From positions 1 through 13,032 of the forward strand of contig CALIJH010000148.1 of assembly GCA_938017765.1 (NCBI GenBank): 13,032 bases of DNA. The letters run 5' to 3'. Position 1 is the first letter of the stretch; each line of letters opens with the position of its first letter. Below the pieces are notes generated by a model. It was not told the DNA's origin. It did no database searches and was given only the letters and a program-made list of their open reading frames with translations. Of this stretch, positions 13,019 to 13,032 are shown one piece after another. This DNA comes from an uncultured Leptotrichia sp. (lineage in GTDB: Bacteria > Fusobacteriota > Fusobacteriia > Fusobacteriales > Leptotrichiaceae). A program made the position numbers and the translations under genes.

Positions 13019-13032
13019 CAGTAAATTTTTTC

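Noticed and set aside
1975..13032. CRISPR array, tRNA or rRNA gene
   Set aside because: No regularly spaced direct repeats, no cloverleaf with a CCA-type acceptor end and no rRNA-like conserved stretch were seen by eye.

Overview
The window is very AT-rich. It opens with the end of a ribosomal protein operon (rplO for L15, then secY). The AT bias, the form of L15 and SecY, and the Gram-negative-looking envelope genes suggest a fusobacterium, most likely Leptotrichiaceae. This is a judgement from sequence style; no search was run.

Layout. (1) 9-1974: rplO and secY, conserved chromosomal genes. L15 carries an unusual internal insertion. (2) 1975-2280: instead of adk/map/infA, which often follow secY, there is a compact unit. 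It has a promoter, a terminated RNA of about 75 nt, a second promoter, a 23-residue hydrophobic peptide behind a strong but hairpin-trapped Shine-Dalgarno, and a terminator. The small RNA matches the peptide mRNA in antisense at two places: the start codon, and the 3' part of the reading frame. A perfect hairpin between these sites would bring them together. This looks like a type I toxin-antitoxin locus with both RNAs on the same strand. (3) 2281-2441: an AT-rich spacer ending in a promoter for the genes to the right. (4) 2454-12841: a same-strand run of eight genes, many overlapping. It holds a TraF-like S26 signal peptidase, two very large soluble charged proteins without recognised family, two small single-span membrane proteins, a secreted/polytopic protein joining a degenerate NlpC/P60 domain to a VirB6/TrbL-like membrane domain, a second TrbL/VirB6-like protein with a variable-looking tail, and a 48-residue lipoprotein. 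(5) 12842-13032: AT-rich DNA and a palindromic REP-like element of about 90 bp.

Working together (inference). The TraF-like peptidase, two VirB6/TrbL-like channel proteins in tandem and a VirB7/TrbK-sized lipoprotein fit part of a divergent type IV secretion or conjugation apparatus, with the remaining parts (VirB4, VirD4, relaxase) expected outside the window if the idea is right. No ATPase, relaxase, integrase or transposase is visible here, so mobility is not shown. The most distinctive observations are the two-site antisense toxin unit and the catalytically dead NlpC/P60 domain fused to a VirB6-like membrane domain.
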